Source: Rossellomorea vietnamensis | GTDB lineage: Bacteria > Bacillota > Bacilli > Bacillales > Bacillaceae_B | Length of the DNA stretch: 64,000 nt | Direction: 5' to 3' | Assembly (NCBI RefSeq): GCF_001305855.1 | Contig: NZ_LIXZ01000001.1 | Location: forward strand, 248,001-312,000 | Shown: positions 42,715 through 52,240 of the stretch, one piece after another | Numbering within the stretch: position 1 is the first letter of the stretch | Layout: every line of letters starts with the position of its first letter | The notes under the pieces: model-generated | Seen by the model: only the letters and a program-made list of their open reading frames with translations | What the model was told of the DNA's origin: nothing | Databases searched by the model: none | Translations under genes and position numbers: made by a program

Positions 42715-42880
42715 ATCCATAACCTCCATCTTCACTGTTTCTATTGTAGTTTCAAAAGGCTAATGAGCTCAAGTCATAAATTTTATATGGAATTTTTAGA
42801 AAACTCTTTACCTTTTCGTGACTTTACGTCAAAATATTAGTAATTGTTTGTAGAAATTTGCCAAAAAGGAGCGGCTTTTG

Positions 42881-43060
42881 ATGAAAAAAGCAGAAATTGG
42901 AAATGTGATTGAATTTAGAGAAGGATTAAAAGGAATCGTTGAGAAAGTGAATGAAAATTCAGTAATCGTCGATTTAACTTATATGAAGAATTATCGAGAT
43001 CTTGAATTAGAAGAAAAGACGGTAGTGAATCACAAAAACTATAAAATTGTAGAGGCATAA
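42881..43060 (+). CDS. ykvS: YkvS family protein (DUF2187)
   Basis: A 59-residue protein with a KOW/SH3-like beta fold pattern (IGNVIEFREGLKGIVEKVNENSVIVDL, then VVNHKNYKIVE), the same family as B. subtilis YkvS. Function unknown; such small barrels often bind RNA or ribosomes. AAGGAG lies 9 bases before ATG; a TTG one codon upstream is also possible. Confidence 0.8.
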   Translation: MKKAEIGNVIEFREGLKGIVEKVNENSVIVDLTYMKNYRDLELEEKTVVNHKNYKIVEA

Positions 43061-43082
43061 ATACTACAAATATATTCTAAGA

Positions 43083-43109
43083 GGTGGAGGACTCCCTCCT
43101 CCTTTTTTT
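43083..43109 (+). terminator. Terminator after ykvS
   Basis: GGAGG/CCTCC stem followed by seven Ts. Confidence 0.78.
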
Positions 43110-43193
43110 GATGTAAGACAACATAGAAAGGTTTACGGTGACGCCTTTGAGGTTATTCTTATAGCATACTGTCCCGTAAGGTGGAACCCTGTT

Positions 43194-44576
43194 ATGAACC
43201 TGAATATACATATATTGAATAAAGCGCAAAAAAGCTTTTGGTTTGTGCCATTTTTATTCTCACTGATTTCTTTACTTCTTTCTCTTGTCACCTTTTATTT
43301 TGATTGGTGGTTAAGTCAGCATAACTACCCCATCTTCCCAAAGGTTTTGTTCTCTAATTTCAACTTATCCATGACCATCATCAGTACGATTGCATCATCG
43401 ATCATGACGATGACGACCATTACCTTTTCAACCATCATGGTTGTTCTCACGACATTTCTATCCCAGTATTCACCCAGGACCTTACAGAATTTCATCAATG
43501 ATCGCCCTACTCAGCGGGTGCTTGCCATCTTTGTGTCAGGTGTGGTTTATTGCATCACCCTGCTGGTCCTCCTCCATGATGAATCGGGTCAGGAATTATA
43601 TATCTCTTCAGCTTTTGCAGGCATAGTGGCAGTTATTTGTTTATTTGTCTTCGTATTTTTCGTGCACCATGTCTCCAATTGGGTGAAGGTGAGCAATTTA
43701 ATCCATAACATCACCATTAAAACGAATAATAAAATTGACAATAGCTACCTCTATAGAAGGAATGCCATTCAAGAGGACCCATCCACATTCAATGAGTCTT
43801 TCTTTAAAGAAACTGAACCCATCAATGTGTTCAGTGAAGCGTCCGGTTATCTACAACAGATAGATATTGAAGGGATGATCAAAAAAGCCGGGAAGGATAA
43901 GAGTATCGTCCGGATGGTGAAGACACCTGGCGAATACCTACTTGAGGGAACCCCTGTGATGACGATTTGGACGGTGAATGAAGATATTGATGCTGAAGAC
44001 TACCTTGGCTACCTTGTACTGGGACCTGATAAAGAGCCGATGGAAGACATTGAACTCGGGATCCGTAAGCTTGTAGAAATAGCCTTAAGGGCCATTTCCC
44101 CTGCCATCAACGACCCTAATACAGCCAAAAACTGCATTGAAGAAATCGGGATCATTCTTTCAAAGCTCGCAAAACACAAGCTTCCAAGCTCATATTTGAC
44201 AGATGATGAAAATCAGTTGCGAATCATTTTAGAACAGCCAACCTTTGTTGATTATTTATATAAAAGCTTTTATCAATTAAGACATTACGGTAAACAAGAT
44301 GTATCCATCATTGCAGAAATCCTGCGTTCACTGAGAATGATTAGTGAAAATAACAACGGTGAAACAAAGCGCCTTGTCTGGACATTCAAGAATTATATCC
44401 TTGAAGGCATCGACTATGACTGCCTGCAGGACCTTGATATGCAGTACATTATGAGACATCTTGACGAATTGGCCGCAGCTTGTGGTAAAGAAGAGTGGGA
44501 CAAAGATGAAGTGCGAAATAAATACTTTCCCGAGCAATACAAAACCGATGACTCCTATCATCACGATAAAGAATGA
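43194..44576 (+). CDS. DUF2254 membrane protein
   Basis: A 460-residue protein with four transmembrane helices in the first 160 residues and a large cytoplasmic domain after. The sequences SSIMTMTTITFSTIMVVLTTFLSQYSPR and ALRAISPAINDPNTAKNCIE are hallmarks of the DUF2254 family. No function is established. AAGGTGG lies 9 bases before ATG. It forms a single-gene unit with a terminator right after. Confidence 0.87.
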   Translation: MNLNIHILNKAQKSFWFVPFLFSLISLLLSLVTFYFDWWLSQHNYPIFPKVLFSNFNLSMTIISTIASSIMTMTTITFSTIMVVLTTFLSQYSPRTLQNFINDRPTQRVLAIFVSGVVYCITLLVLLHDESGQELYISSAFAGIVAVICLFVFVFFVHHVSNWVKVSNLIHNITIKTNNKIDNSYLYRRNAIQEDPSTFNESFFKETEPINVFSEASGYLQQIDIEGMIKKAGKDKSIVRMVKTPGEYLLEGTPVMTIWTVNEDIDAEDYLGYLVLGPDKEPMEDIELGIRKLVEIALRAISPAINDPNTAKNCIEEIGIILSKLAKHKLPSSYLTDDENQLRIILEQPTFVDYLYKSFYQLRHYGKQDVSIIAEILRSLRMISENNNGETKRLVWTFKNYILEGIDYDCLQDLDMQYIMRHLDELAAACGKEEWDKDEVRNKYFPEQYKTDDSYHHDKE

Positions 44577-44585
44577 TAACGTAAA

Positions 44586-44617
44586 AAAACGGATGCCCTT
44601 TAGCATCCGTTTTCCTT
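44586..44617 (+). terminator. Terminator after the DUF2254 gene
   Basis: AAACGGATGC/GCATCCGTTTT stem followed by CCTTTT. Confidence 0.82.
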
Positions 44618-44734
44618 TTATTTATTTTTCTTTCCTTCTGAAAGCTCCTTGAACGAAGAAACTTTACCGTGAGGATGCTGCTCCTCTTTTCTTACATTCC
44701 ACTGTCTTTCTTTTTCGTGTTTGGACTGCGTCAT
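44618..44734 (-). CDS. 38-residue hydrophilic protein (DUF6254-like)
   Basis: A short gene with AAGGAG 8 bases before ATG. The product is charged and His-rich: MTQSKHEKERQWNVRKEE, then HPHGKVSSFKELSEGKK. It resembles the small Bacillus proteins grouped as DUF6254 (conserved HPHGKV and SFK.LSE), as I recall them. Function unknown. It converges with the DUF2254 gene and its stop lies at the edge of that gene's terminator. Confidence 0.7.
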   Translation of the reverse strand: MTQSKHEKERQWNVRKEEQHPHGKVSSFKELSEGKKNK

Positions 44735-44807
44735 GTTTGCCACTCCTTTTGATTATTTATTCTCTATTAACATGAGCAGCAGACTCACTTTTTACTCTTT
44801 TTGAACA

Positions 44808-45839
44808 TTATTTATTCGGCTTCATCCAGAGAAGAATAATGAATAACAAACTCATATATCCAAATAGAGGGTACAAATAGGATAGGAGTTCGCTGTACTC
44901 AAAGAAGCTCAAAGAATAAATCATCATGAAGATACCGGTAAAAGTCAATAGGGGTGAGCCCTTCCAATAACTTGCCAGCTGTTTTTCGAGCCCGAATACC
45001 CCCCCGATGACAGAAGTGAAAATCTCACCATAAATAATGAGGATATAAATAAAGTAGAAGCCCGATACAAATGACTTCATCACTACGGCCATGGGAATCT
45101 GATACTGGGTTACGTTTGGAATCATAACGAGCGTGATATGACTGGAGATCAATATGAGTGTGAGAAAAAATCCGCCAAGATATCCCCCATATTTAATGAT
45201 TTCCCGATCTTTCACTTCTCCTGCAACTGGAACGAGAACAGCCTGTGCCATGGCTAAATTGAAGGCAACATATGAAAATGGAGCCACGACCGATTTCCAT
45301 CCATCTTCCGCATGAGGGATCATCAGGAAGGCATCCAAAAAATCCGCATGGCGAACAGAATACACCATCAGGAACAAATTGAAGACAATCATAAGAGGAA
45401 CGACAAACGTATTCACAGCAAATAAGCCCTTAATACCTACCATCATCGTGAAAAAACCCAATGCGATGGTCAATAATATGCCTAACTGTTTGGATAATAG
45501 GAGCTGCTCCTGAAAGACTGCCCCGGCCCCTGAAAGCATGACGGCTGAAACTCCGATCAGCATGATCATCATGACGATATTCATGATCTTTGAAAACCAT
45601 TTGCCAAATAAATATTCATTGAATTCCTCGAAAGACTTCGCTTTAATATCATGGGATTTGAGCATGATCTTGGTTCCCATCGTAATAAATAAGTATCCAC
45701 TAAGTAATATGGCAATAAACCCGACAAAACCAAATCGGGTGAAAAACTCGACAATTTCCCTTCCCGTTGCAAAGCCGGCTCCTATGACAGTACCTACATA
45801 TACTGCTGCTATTTGAAACGATCCAGCCATCTTTTTCAT
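44808..45839 (-). CDS. ykvI: YkvI-family membrane transporter
   Basis: A 343-residue protein with about ten transmembrane helices. The first helix has AAVYVGTVIGAGFATGREIVEFF, an APC/LeuT-like start with GxGxxxG, as in B. subtilis YkvI. It is probably a secondary transporter; the substrate is unknown. In B. subtilis ykvI sits beside the que genes, while here it is 15 kb away. GGGGTGATGGG serves as ribosome site. Confidence 0.85.
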   Translation of the reverse strand: MKKMAGSFQIAAVYVGTVIGAGFATGREIVEFFTRFGFVGFIAILLSGYLFITMGTKIMLKSHDIKAKSFEEFNEYLFGKWFSKIMNIVMMIMLIGVSAVMLSGAGAVFQEQLLLSKQLGILLTIALGFFTMMVGIKGLFAVNTFVVPLMIVFNLFLMVYSVRHADFLDAFLMIPHAEDGWKSVVAPFSYVAFNLAMAQAVLVPVAGEVKDREIIKYGGYLGGFFLTLILISSHITLVMIPNVTQYQIPMAVVMKSFVSGFYFIYILIIYGEIFTSVIGGVFGLEKQLASYWKGSPLLTFTGIFMMIYSLSFFEYSELLSYLYPLFGYMSLLFIILLWMKPNK

Positions 45840-45923
45840 CCCATCACCCCTGACACCTTCTACTTCACCTTATGTACAAGCATGGAAAATCAGAAGCAAA
45901 AGAACATAATTCTTTAATTAAAC

Positions 45924-45955
45924 GAAAAAAAAGCAACCGCATAAAATACGGCTGC
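45924..45955 (-). terminator. Terminator after the M3 peptidase gene
   Basis: GCAGCCG/CGGTTGC stem followed by eight Ts on the minus strand. Confidence 0.8.
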
Positions 45956-45965
45956 CCAGTTTCAT

Positions 45966-47660
45966 TTATAGGTTTGTATCATCGATTCCATTTAACCACT
46001 GCCTGATTGGTTCGATTACTTTTTCGACCGTTCCCTCCTGGAAAGGGGAGTCTAGATGGGCCGCTTCCACCAGTGCTGTGAATGAACGGCTGCCACCCAG
46101 TTTACAAAGGGCAACATAGTCACTCCATGCCCTTTCACGATCCTCATTCATTTTCTTCCAAAATTGAAAAGCACAGATTTGAGCTAACGTATAATCAATA
46201 TAGTAGAATGGGGAATTGTAAATATGGGATTGGCGCTGCCAGAACCCTCCATTTTCTAAATACGAAACCCCATCATAGTCTTTGTGTGGCAGATACTCTT
46301 CCTCGATCTTTCTCCATGCTGCGTTCCGTTCAGCAGGTGTGGCTTCCGGATTCTCATACACAAAATGCTGGAATTCATCGACCGCTACACCGTACGGGAG
46401 AAATTGCAATGCCTCACTCAAATGGGAGAATTGATACTTATCCGTATCTTCCTTAAAGAAATAATTCATCCATGGCCATGTGAAAAATTCCATGCTCATG
46501 GAATGGATCTCACACGCTTCGTACGTTGGCCAAATGTATTCCGGAATATCGAAACCACGGCTTGAATATACTTGGAAAGCGTGGCCCGCTTCGTGTGTCA
46601 ATACATCGATATCGCCAGACGTTCCATTGAAGTTCGAGAAGATATAGGGTGCTTCATACCCTGCAATATATGTACAATATCCACCTCCGGCTTTCCCCTT
46701 CTTCGCTTCTAAATCCATGAGATTGCGTTCAATCATGAAGTCAAAGAATTCCTTTGTCTCAGGTGACAACTCTTCATACATTTTCTTACCATTGTCAATG
46801 ATCCACTGAGGGTCTCCTTTAGGGGATGCGTTGCCGGATGTGAATTTAAATCCTTCATCATAAAATTTCATGGAGTCGATTCCGATCCGCTTCCCCTGTC
46901 TTTCTTTCAGCTCTGTAGAAAGAGGAACGATATGCTCCTTCACCTGATCACGGAATGCCTTTACCATATCTGGTGTATAATCCGTTCTCGTCATGCGATA
47001 ATAACCCAACTCAACAAAGTTCTTATATCCTAACGTCGTCGCAATCGTATGCCGGACTTTAACTAACTCATCGAATAAACGGTCTAATTCTTCCTGATTT
47101 TCTTCAAAGAAAGAGACGGTGGCAAAGGCCGCTTCTTTCCTTGTACCGCGATTTACGGATTGTGTAAAGGGACCCATTTGGGCCAATGTTCTCTCTTCGC
47201 CTTCAAAAGGGATCTTGGCAGAAGCCATCAGTTTCGTATATTGGGAAGAAAGCTTATTTTCTTTTTGAAGCAGAGTGATAATTTCCGGGGAGAACGTCTT
47301 GATTTCACTCTCTGCTAGAGAAAATAACTGCTTACCCCACTTATCTTCCAGTTCCTTACGATATGGGGAGTTCACCAGTTCCCGATAATATTCTGTCACC
47401 ATGCCTGAAACCTCAGGCATCATTTCATCGATATACTCCTGCTCTTCTTTGTAAAAGGCATCATTTGTATCGATGGAATGCCTTATATAGCAAATATTCT
47501 GCATGGTGTCGATGGTAAGTCGAATGTCATTGATTTCCTTGATCGCTTCCACCTGTTCTGAAACGTCTGAAGCTTCTTTGAATTTCTGGAGTACCTTTTC
47601 GAATGCCGGCTTAATCTCTTCCAGATTTGGTCTTTCATATGTATAATCTTCAAACTTCAT
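45966..47660 (-). CDS. M3-family oligoendopeptidase
   Basis: A 564-residue zinc metallopeptidase of the thimet/PepF type. The HEAGH motif (DVLTHEAGHAFQ, about residue 350) and a downstream Glu (YEACEIHSMSMEFF) supply the active site. No signal peptide; cytoplasmic degradation of short peptides is likely. It is in the position where motAB and clpE lie in B. subtilis, but those are absent here. GAGGAGG precedes the ATG. Confidence 0.9.
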   Translation of the reverse strand: MKFEDYTYERPNLEEIKPAFEKVLQKFKEASDVSEQVEAIKEINDIRLTIDTMQNICYIRHSIDTNDAFYKEEQEYIDEMMPEVSGMVTEYYRELVNSPYRKELEDKWGKQLFSLAESEIKTFSPEIITLLQKENKLSSQYTKLMASAKIPFEGEERTLAQMGPFTQSVNRGTRKEAAFATVSFFEENQEELDRLFDELVKVRHTIATTLGYKNFVELGYYRMTRTDYTPDMVKAFRDQVKEHIVPLSTELKERQGKRIGIDSMKFYDEGFKFTSGNASPKGDPQWIIDNGKKMYEELSPETKEFFDFMIERNLMDLEAKKGKAGGGYCTYIAGYEAPYIFSNFNGTSGDIDVLTHEAGHAFQVYSSRGFDIPEYIWPTYEACEIHSMSMEFFTWPWMNYFFKEDTDKYQFSHLSEALQFLPYGVAVDEFQHFVYENPEATPAERNAAWRKIEEEYLPHKDYDGVSYLENGGFWQRQSHIYNSPFYYIDYTLAQICAFQFWKKMNEDRERAWSDYVALCKLGGSRSFTALVEAAHLDSPFQEGTVEKVIEPIRQWLNGIDDTNL

Positions 47661-47762
47661 GCTTTGTGCCTCCTCTTAAATTCATCCCGATTATAGGTAT
47701 TCGACTTCAAAGCCGGAATCTCCTGTTAAGATAGGGATCGATTTCATTAAAATCTCCTCAAA

Positions 47763-47793
47763 ATAAAAGCCCCGTCTATAATAGACAGGGCAA
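47763..47793 (-). terminator. Terminator after mhqR
   Basis: GCCCTGTCTA/TAGACGGGGC stem, 3-base loop, TTTTATTTT. Confidence 0.82.
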
Positions 47794-47804
47794 CATCATA
47801 GGGC

Positions 47805-48254
47805 CTAATAGGACAGATCTTTAATGGATAGTCCAAGCTTTTTTAACATTTGAATGGTTTCTTCTTTTTCGTCGGGAGACAGTGCAGACATCAATTCGTG
47901 TATTCGGTTCTCATGGTTAGGGAAAATATCATCGATCAACCCTCTTCCATTTTCAGTAATCTGGGCGTATGTCACCCGACGATCCTTTGGACAGGCAACA
48001 CGTTTAAGATACCCCTTTTTTTCAAGCTTATCGACTACGTAAGTGATGCTTCCTGAAGCTAACAGGATCTTCCCTCCAATTTGCTGCAAAGGCTGGTCTC
48101 CCTTATGATAGAGAAGCTCAAGTACGGCAAATTCAGTCGGGTTCAACCCATTTTCTTGAATGTTCTTATTTATCTCTTCGTTTAAAGCTTTAAAAGCTCT
48201 GGATAGGACTATAAAAAGTTTCAAAGACTGTTTTGTATTTTGTTTCTCGGTCAT
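47805..48254 (-). CDS. mhqR: MarR-family regulator MhqR
   Basis: A 149-residue MarR repressor with winged-helix region (LNPTEFAVLELLYHKGDQPLQQIG, SGSITYVVDKLEKKGYL, CPKDRRVTYAQITENGRGL) nearly the same as B. subtilis MhqR/YkvE. MhqR controls quinone- and diamide-induced dioxygenases and azoreductase there. The ATG at 48254 is preferred, 9 bases after AAAGGA. I see no consensus MhqR operator next to it. Confidence 0.88.
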   Translation of the reverse strand: MTEKQNTKQSLKLFIVLSRAFKALNEEINKNIQENGLNPTEFAVLELLYHKGDQPLQQIGGKILLASGSITYVVDKLEKKGYLKRVACPKDRRVTYAQITENGRGLIDDIFPNHENRIHELMSALSPDEKEETIQMLKKLGLSIKDLSY

Positions 48255-48346
48255 AGCATTCATTCCTTTAAAGAATATATCTCAGTTTCAAAATATTATA
48301 CAAATATATCCGGTCATTGTCAACTGTCAGAGACTTTCTGCCGGAG

Positions 48347-48393
48347 TAAAAAGCAAAGGACGGCCCGTGTTTGGCGAACCGTCCTTTGCTTTT
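48347..48393 (-). terminator. Terminator after spo0E
   Basis: AAAAGCAAAGGACGG pairs with CCGTCCTTTGCTTTT, T5 on the minus strand. Confidence 0.82.
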
Positions 48394-48496
48394 GAAATAA
48401 CGACAAATCAGTTTTGTTAAAGTGATGTGAATGTGGAATTGAACGGAGATTCTTTTTCTCATATACCTGAATGATGAGGGATTTCCTGGTGAGTGG

Positions 48497-48742
48497 TCAA
48501 GAAGCAGTGCGTTTCAATAAACTCTTAATGTATTGCCCTAATTCGCTTGATGATTCATGCAATGACTGAGATTCACTATTATTTATGCACTTTTCATAGT
48601 CGTTCAACAGCTGATCCAATTGCTGGCTGCATTTGATTGTCTCCTCAGCACATAATCCTAAGTTTACTCCCATTGATACCATTTCCGAGCGCTTGTGGTT
48701 GATTTTCAATAAAAGCCACTTCTGTTTAAATAAACGACCCAT
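48497..48742 (-). CDS. spo0E: Spo0E aspartyl-phosphate phosphatase
   Basis: An 81-residue protein with the Spo0E signature (KCSQQLDQLLNDYE, about 37-50) and the first helix LLLKINHKRSEMVSMGVNLGL. Length and location near mhqR and the mtn genes match B. subtilis Spo0E. It lowers Spo0A-P. AAGGAG lies 10 bases before ATG. The usual SQELD reads SQQLD, a mild change at the Glu. Confidence 0.82.
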   Translation of the reverse strand: MGRLFKQKWLLLKINHKRSEMVSMGVNLGLCAEETIKCSQQLDQLLNDYEKCINNSESQSLHESSSELGQYIKSLLKRTAS

Positions 48743-48907
48743 TTCTACTAAACTCCTTTTTTTAGCTCCTAGTCTTTTTAAAGTAAAATCATTACTTGAG
48801 CATTATCGCAAGTATTATCAGAAAAGTAAATAGATTCGCAAAACAAGACAAAATAACTAGTATTATTGCTGAATTAGACATTTTTCGCCACAAACGCATC
48901 CTGCAAA

Positions 48908-48949
48908 AATAAAAGGATAGACAAAAAGAAACGTCTCTTTGTCTATCCT
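48908..48949 (-). terminator. Terminator of the mtnWXBD operon
   Basis: AGGATAGACAAA pairs with TTTGTCTATCCT; TTTTATTTTT follows on the minus strand. Confidence 0.85.
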
Positions 48950-48958
48950 GATAGATGA

Positions 48959-49471
48959 TCAATAGATTGGTACCCAGCCTTCCTGGGTGACGAAAATGCG
49001 GACTGCGACTACTTTCTTATCATCGCTTAAGGTGAAATAGTGGCGGATGTTTTCAGGAACGGAAATTAAGTCCCCCGGATTCAGGTGTACCTCAAAGAAA
49101 TCCCCGTCCCTTCCTTGAATGACAAACACGCCATGTCCATTTACTATAAAGCGTACTTCATCATCTGTATGATGGTGTTCCTGTTGGAAATTCTTTAATA
49201 GCTCTTCAAGATTTGGTGTGCTGTCGGAAAGGGAGATCACATCCCGGGCCTGATATCCCCTGCGTGCTGAAATATCTTCTATCTCTTCTTTAAACGTTGA
49301 AAGAATTGCCTCTTTATCATCTTCGGTTAAAGCGTATCTGTCCCTTAGTGATTCGTCCAGCTTTTCAATATTCCAATGTTCATAGATTACCCCTTGTTCA
49401 TTTAAATACTTTACTACATCTTCCTGATGATCAATGATCTGATTTATCCCCTGAATATTAATTGTTGTCAT
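48959..49471 (-). CDS. mtnD: Acireductone dioxygenase
   Basis: A 170-residue cupin that splits acireductone with O2 to 2-keto-4-methylthiobutyrate and formate in methionine salvage. Metal ligands are His99, His101, Glu105 and His144 ([18 protein letters not shown]). It overlaps mtnB by ATGA and ends the mtnWXBD operon. Fe gives the on-pathway reaction, Ni another product; the metal cannot be read here. Confidence 0.95.
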   Translation of the reverse strand: MTTINIQGINQIIDHQEDVVKYLNEQGVIYEHWNIEKLDESLRDRYALTEDDKEAILSTFKEEIEDISARRGYQARDVISLSDSTPNLEELLKNFQQEHHHTDDEVRFIVNGHGVFVIQGRDGDFFEVHLNPGDLISVPENIRHYFTLSDDKKVVAVRIFVTQEGWVPIY

Positions 49472-50115
49472 AATTTCACTCCTCCCTTAGGAATGGATTT
49501 TGTAGTTGTTAATGATAATACAGTGAGTTGGTATTGGAACAGAAACTCACAAGCTTCCAATAGTTTCTTAGCTTCAAAAGCTGTACGGCCCCAAACGGTA
49601 ATTCCATGATTACGAATGAGTACGGCCCCTTTATCTTCTTGAATGTATGGGTGGAAGGTATCCGCTAAGGTTGGGATATGTGCATGATTATGAATGATGG
49701 GAATCGACAGGGAATCATGTTCACCCCATTTATCCCATGCTTTAATCAGTTCCTGGTTTCTGAATGTGATGACACCCTCATCTCCATACAGTTCACTGAT
49801 CACATTATTGGCAACAGTATGGACATGTAAGCTGCATCCTGCTGAACTCTCGTTGAATATGTGACTATGGAGCAGTGTTTCGGCAGATGGACGCAACCCT
49901 GTTTCCTCCATCGCCTCACCATGTGCATTCACGAGGAGAAAATCTTCTTTCGTGTGCTTTCGCTTATCCTTTCCACTTGCCGTAACCAGGAAAGATACAG
50001 GCGATGATCCCACACGTATCGCCAGGTTTCCGCTTGTTCCCATAAACCAGTCCCTGTCTGCTAATTCTCTTTTGATATCAGCGAGCTCTTCCCATTCGGA
50101 TTGATATGACTTCAT
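49468..50115 (-). CDS. mtnB: Methylthioribulose-1-phosphate dehydratase
   Basis: A 215-residue class II aldolase-fold zinc enzyme that dehydrates methylthioribulose-1-phosphate. Zinc His residues are in [10 protein letters not shown], with catalytic Glu in [10 protein letters not shown] and a third His in RNHGITVWG. The ATG at 50115 follows AAAGGAG and overlaps the mtnX stop (ATGA). Confidence 0.94.
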   Translation of the reverse strand: MKSYQSEWEELADIKRELADRDWFMGTSGNLAIRVGSSPVSFLVTASGKDKRKHTKEDFLLVNAHGEAMEETGLRPSAETLLHSHIFNESSAGCSLHVHTVANNVISELYGDEGVITFRNQELIKAWDKWGEHDSLSIPIIHNHAHIPTLADTFHPYIQEDKGAVLIRNHGITVWGRTAFEAKKLLEACEFLFQYQLTVLSLTTTKSIPKGGVKL

Positions 50116-50771
50116 ATTGTCACTCCTTTTTCTATCACTTTTATGCAATCGTGAAATGATTCAAAAGGATGATACGGGATTCCCTTTTCTTCACAAGCAC
50201 GTGCCAAATAGTCCCTTGCGAGTACTGTATCACCAAGCTTCGCCATCTCGATATCTGTGACAGAGTCCCCAATTACAATCACCTCATGATTTTCTAATGA
50301 TAAAGCCCTCATGATGGCAGGCTTACAGCATCCACATCCCTTATTTTCACACTGCACATCACATGGATATGGCCAATGAATCGTTATGGTGGAATCGTTA
50401 AAGCTCGCTTCGTTACAATAAACCGCCTTAAAAGGCTCAAATTCTTTTAGTAACGGATGAACAAAGAAGTCCATTCCCCCACTAACGATATACAAAGGAA
50501 TCTCATTAATTTTTGTATAGTCTACAAATTCCTTAAACCCTTCACGTATAACCGCTGTTTCCACCAGATATTGAATCATATCGTCTTTCTGTGAAGAAGG
50601 AATAAGTGAAAACATCTTGCTTACACCTTCTTTGATCGAGATTGATTGATTTAAAATATCATCTTTAATAGGTTCCCATTCTGGTGGAGCAAATGCTTTC
50701 ATCAATGAAATGATATTATCTGTTTCTGTGATCGTCCCATCAAAATCACAGAATATCACCGGATGACTCAT
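50112..50771 (-). CDS. mtnX: HK-MTPenyl-1-P phosphatase
   Basis: A 219-residue HAD phosphatase in the PSP-like class. The nucleophile motif is CDFDGTIT (Asp9, Asp11), with [10 protein letters not shown] near the end and a Cys-rich [10 protein letters not shown] segment near 145, typical of MtnX. It dephosphorylates 2-hydroxy-3-keto-5-methylthiopentenyl-1-phosphate. The start overlaps the mtnW stop by one base (TAATG). Confidence 0.93.
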   Translation of the reverse strand: MSHPVIFCDFDGTITETDNIISLMKAFAPPEWEPIKDDILNQSISIKEGVSKMFSLIPSSQKDDMIQYLVETAVIREGFKEFVDYTKINEIPLYIVSGGMDFFVHPLLKEFEPFKAVYCNEASFNDSTITIHWPYPCDVQCENKGCGCCKPAIMRALSLENHEVIVIGDSVTDIEMAKLGDTVLARDYLARACEEKGIPYHPFESFHDCIKVIEKGVTI

Positions 50772-51985
50772 TACACCTTTACCTCCCCTCCCCATAGGGA
50801 CAGGGCTTTCTCCAGTTCTTCATGGGTTTTGGCTGCCTCACGGAGTGACGTGCCGTTTAATACAGCATCGATCGCTTGAACGAATGCCCTTCCTCCTCCA
50901 ATTGCACCGTCCGGGTGACCGTGAATGCCTCCTCCGGCATTAATGACACAATCTGTACCGAAATCCTTCACCAAAAGGGGGACAAGCGCCGGGTGAATTC
51001 CCGCCGATGGTACCGGCAATGTTTTCTTCAAATGAGCGTCATCCTTCGTTAATTCACGGCTTATGGATAGAACATTGCTTTTCTCTAGTGCGACACTTCC
51101 ATACGGAGATGGGAATAGTGAAAAATCAGCCCCGGCCATTCGCAATAATTTCCCCAACCATAAAGAGTAACTCACACCATATTGGGGAGATGCAGCAGCA
51201 GCCCCGGCAAATGCTGGATGAGCCATGATAGGCAATGAAATCTCAGGGTCCTCTCTCAATTCCTGCAGAACATCGAGACCGTATGAAAATACATTGAATA
51301 AAAGAGCATCGGCTCCAAACTCACTGGCTTTCCTTGCTTTGTCCCGTAATTGTGAAGTTTTCCCTGTCAGATTTACGGCATACAATGTTCTCTTACCTGT
51401 TTCCTCAAATACGCCGTCCAGCACTTTTTTTCCTAATCTCACTCTTTCATAAAAGGGAGTCAGGGAATTATCAAATAATATTTCATCATCTTTAACTACA
51501 TTGACTCCGCCGAGGGCCTGAGCTCTTAGCTGATTTTCAAGGAAAGTGAGATCCCTGCCGATCACTCCTTTAAAAATACTCATTAACAGCGGTCTTTCAT
51601 AAACCCCTGTTAATTCTCTGATGCCTTCAATCCCATAACGTGGACCGGGATATGACTTTTTCAAGTCTTCTGAAAAATCCAGATCCAGTAATTTCACTTC
51701 ACCATCGAGGGAAAGCTTACCGAACACCGTTGTAAGGATAGCCGGGATATCATTGGAATAATTATGACCGGGATACCCGATCTTCACCTCAGCCCTGGAA
51801 CCATCATCGTCCTCCCAGTCTTCCACTGAAACGACTCTTCCCTTGTACTTTCTCAATTGTTCCTGCTCAAGAAGCGGCAAGTCCGTCCATGACCCGACCG
51901 TTAGTCCCAAAGCAATCCCTTCTGCCTTTTTCCCGAATGAACCACTCTTTCCCTTTAGTTGATACGTTGCTATCACTTCACTCAT
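50771..51985 (-). CDS. mtnW: 2,3-diketo-5-methylthiopentyl-1-P enolase (RuBisCO-like)
   Basis: A 404-residue RuBisCO-like protein. The Lys that is carbamylated and the following acidic pair are seen in [15 protein letters not shown]; the loop-6-like region and the [15 protein letters not shown] segment fit MtnW. ATG at 51985 follows GGGAGGT by 7 bases; a longer frame runs into the riboswitch leader. It is the first gene after a SAM-I riboswitch. Confidence 0.95.
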   Translation of the reverse strand: MSEVIATYQLKGKSGSFGKKAEGIALGLTVGSWTDLPLLEQEQLRKYKGRVVSVEDWEDDDGSRAEVKIGYPGHNYSNDIPAILTTVFGKLSLDGEVKLLDLDFSEDLKKSYPGPRYGIEGIRELTGVYERPLLMSIFKGVIGRDLTFLENQLRAQALGGVNVVKDDEILFDNSLTPFYERVRLGKKVLDGVFEETGKRTLYAVNLTGKTSQLRDKARKASEFGADALLFNVFSYGLDVLQELREDPEISLPIMAHPAFAGAAAASPQYGVSYSLWLGKLLRMAGADFSLFPSPYGSVALEKSNVLSISRELTKDDAHLKKTLPVPSAGIHPALVPLLVKDFGTDCVINAGGGIHGHPDGAIGGGRAFVQAIDAVLNGTSLREAAKTHEELEKALSLWGGEVKV

Positions 51986-52040
51986 TCGTATTACCTCCCT
52001 ATGTAAAAGCCCTTCTCCTGATTTCATCTTGCCGTCAAAC

Positions 52041-52071
52041 AAAAAAACCTCTTCCAAATAAGAAGAGGTTT
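52041..52071 (-). terminator. Riboswitch terminator before mtnW
   Basis: AACCTCTTC/GAAGAGGTT stem followed by seven Ts on the minus strand, directly after the SAM-I aptamer. Confidence 0.9.
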
Positions 52072-52085
52072 ACATTCGTCACTCT

Positions 52086-52188
52086 TTCTTATCTGTCAGC
52101 TGTACAACTGCAAGAATTAGCACCGTGCTTAAATAAGTCGGTTGCCGGGCTTCATCGGGCTGGTCCCTCCGCCTGCTCTTGATAAGAA
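52086..52188 (-). ncRNA. SAM-I (S-box) riboswitch before mtnWXBD
   Basis: On the minus strand: P1 TTCTTATC with GATAAGAA, the core CAAGAGCAGGCGGAGGGACCAG..., GATGAAGCCCGGCAACCG, and AAGCACGGTGCTAATTC. These are the S-box hallmarks. SAM binding should leave the terminator at 52041-52071 to form. Confidence 0.95.
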
Positions 52189-52211
52189 TTTCATTCAATT
52201 AATTCAGTTGG

Positions 52212-52240
52212 ATTATTGCACCAATTTCAACAGTTGTCAA
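52212..52240 (-). promoter_or_regulatory. Promoter of the mtnWXBD riboswitch leader
   Basis: On the minus strand TTGACA (52235-52240) and AATAAT (52212-52217) are 17 bases apart. The -35 box overlaps the end of mtnE. Confidence 0.72.
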
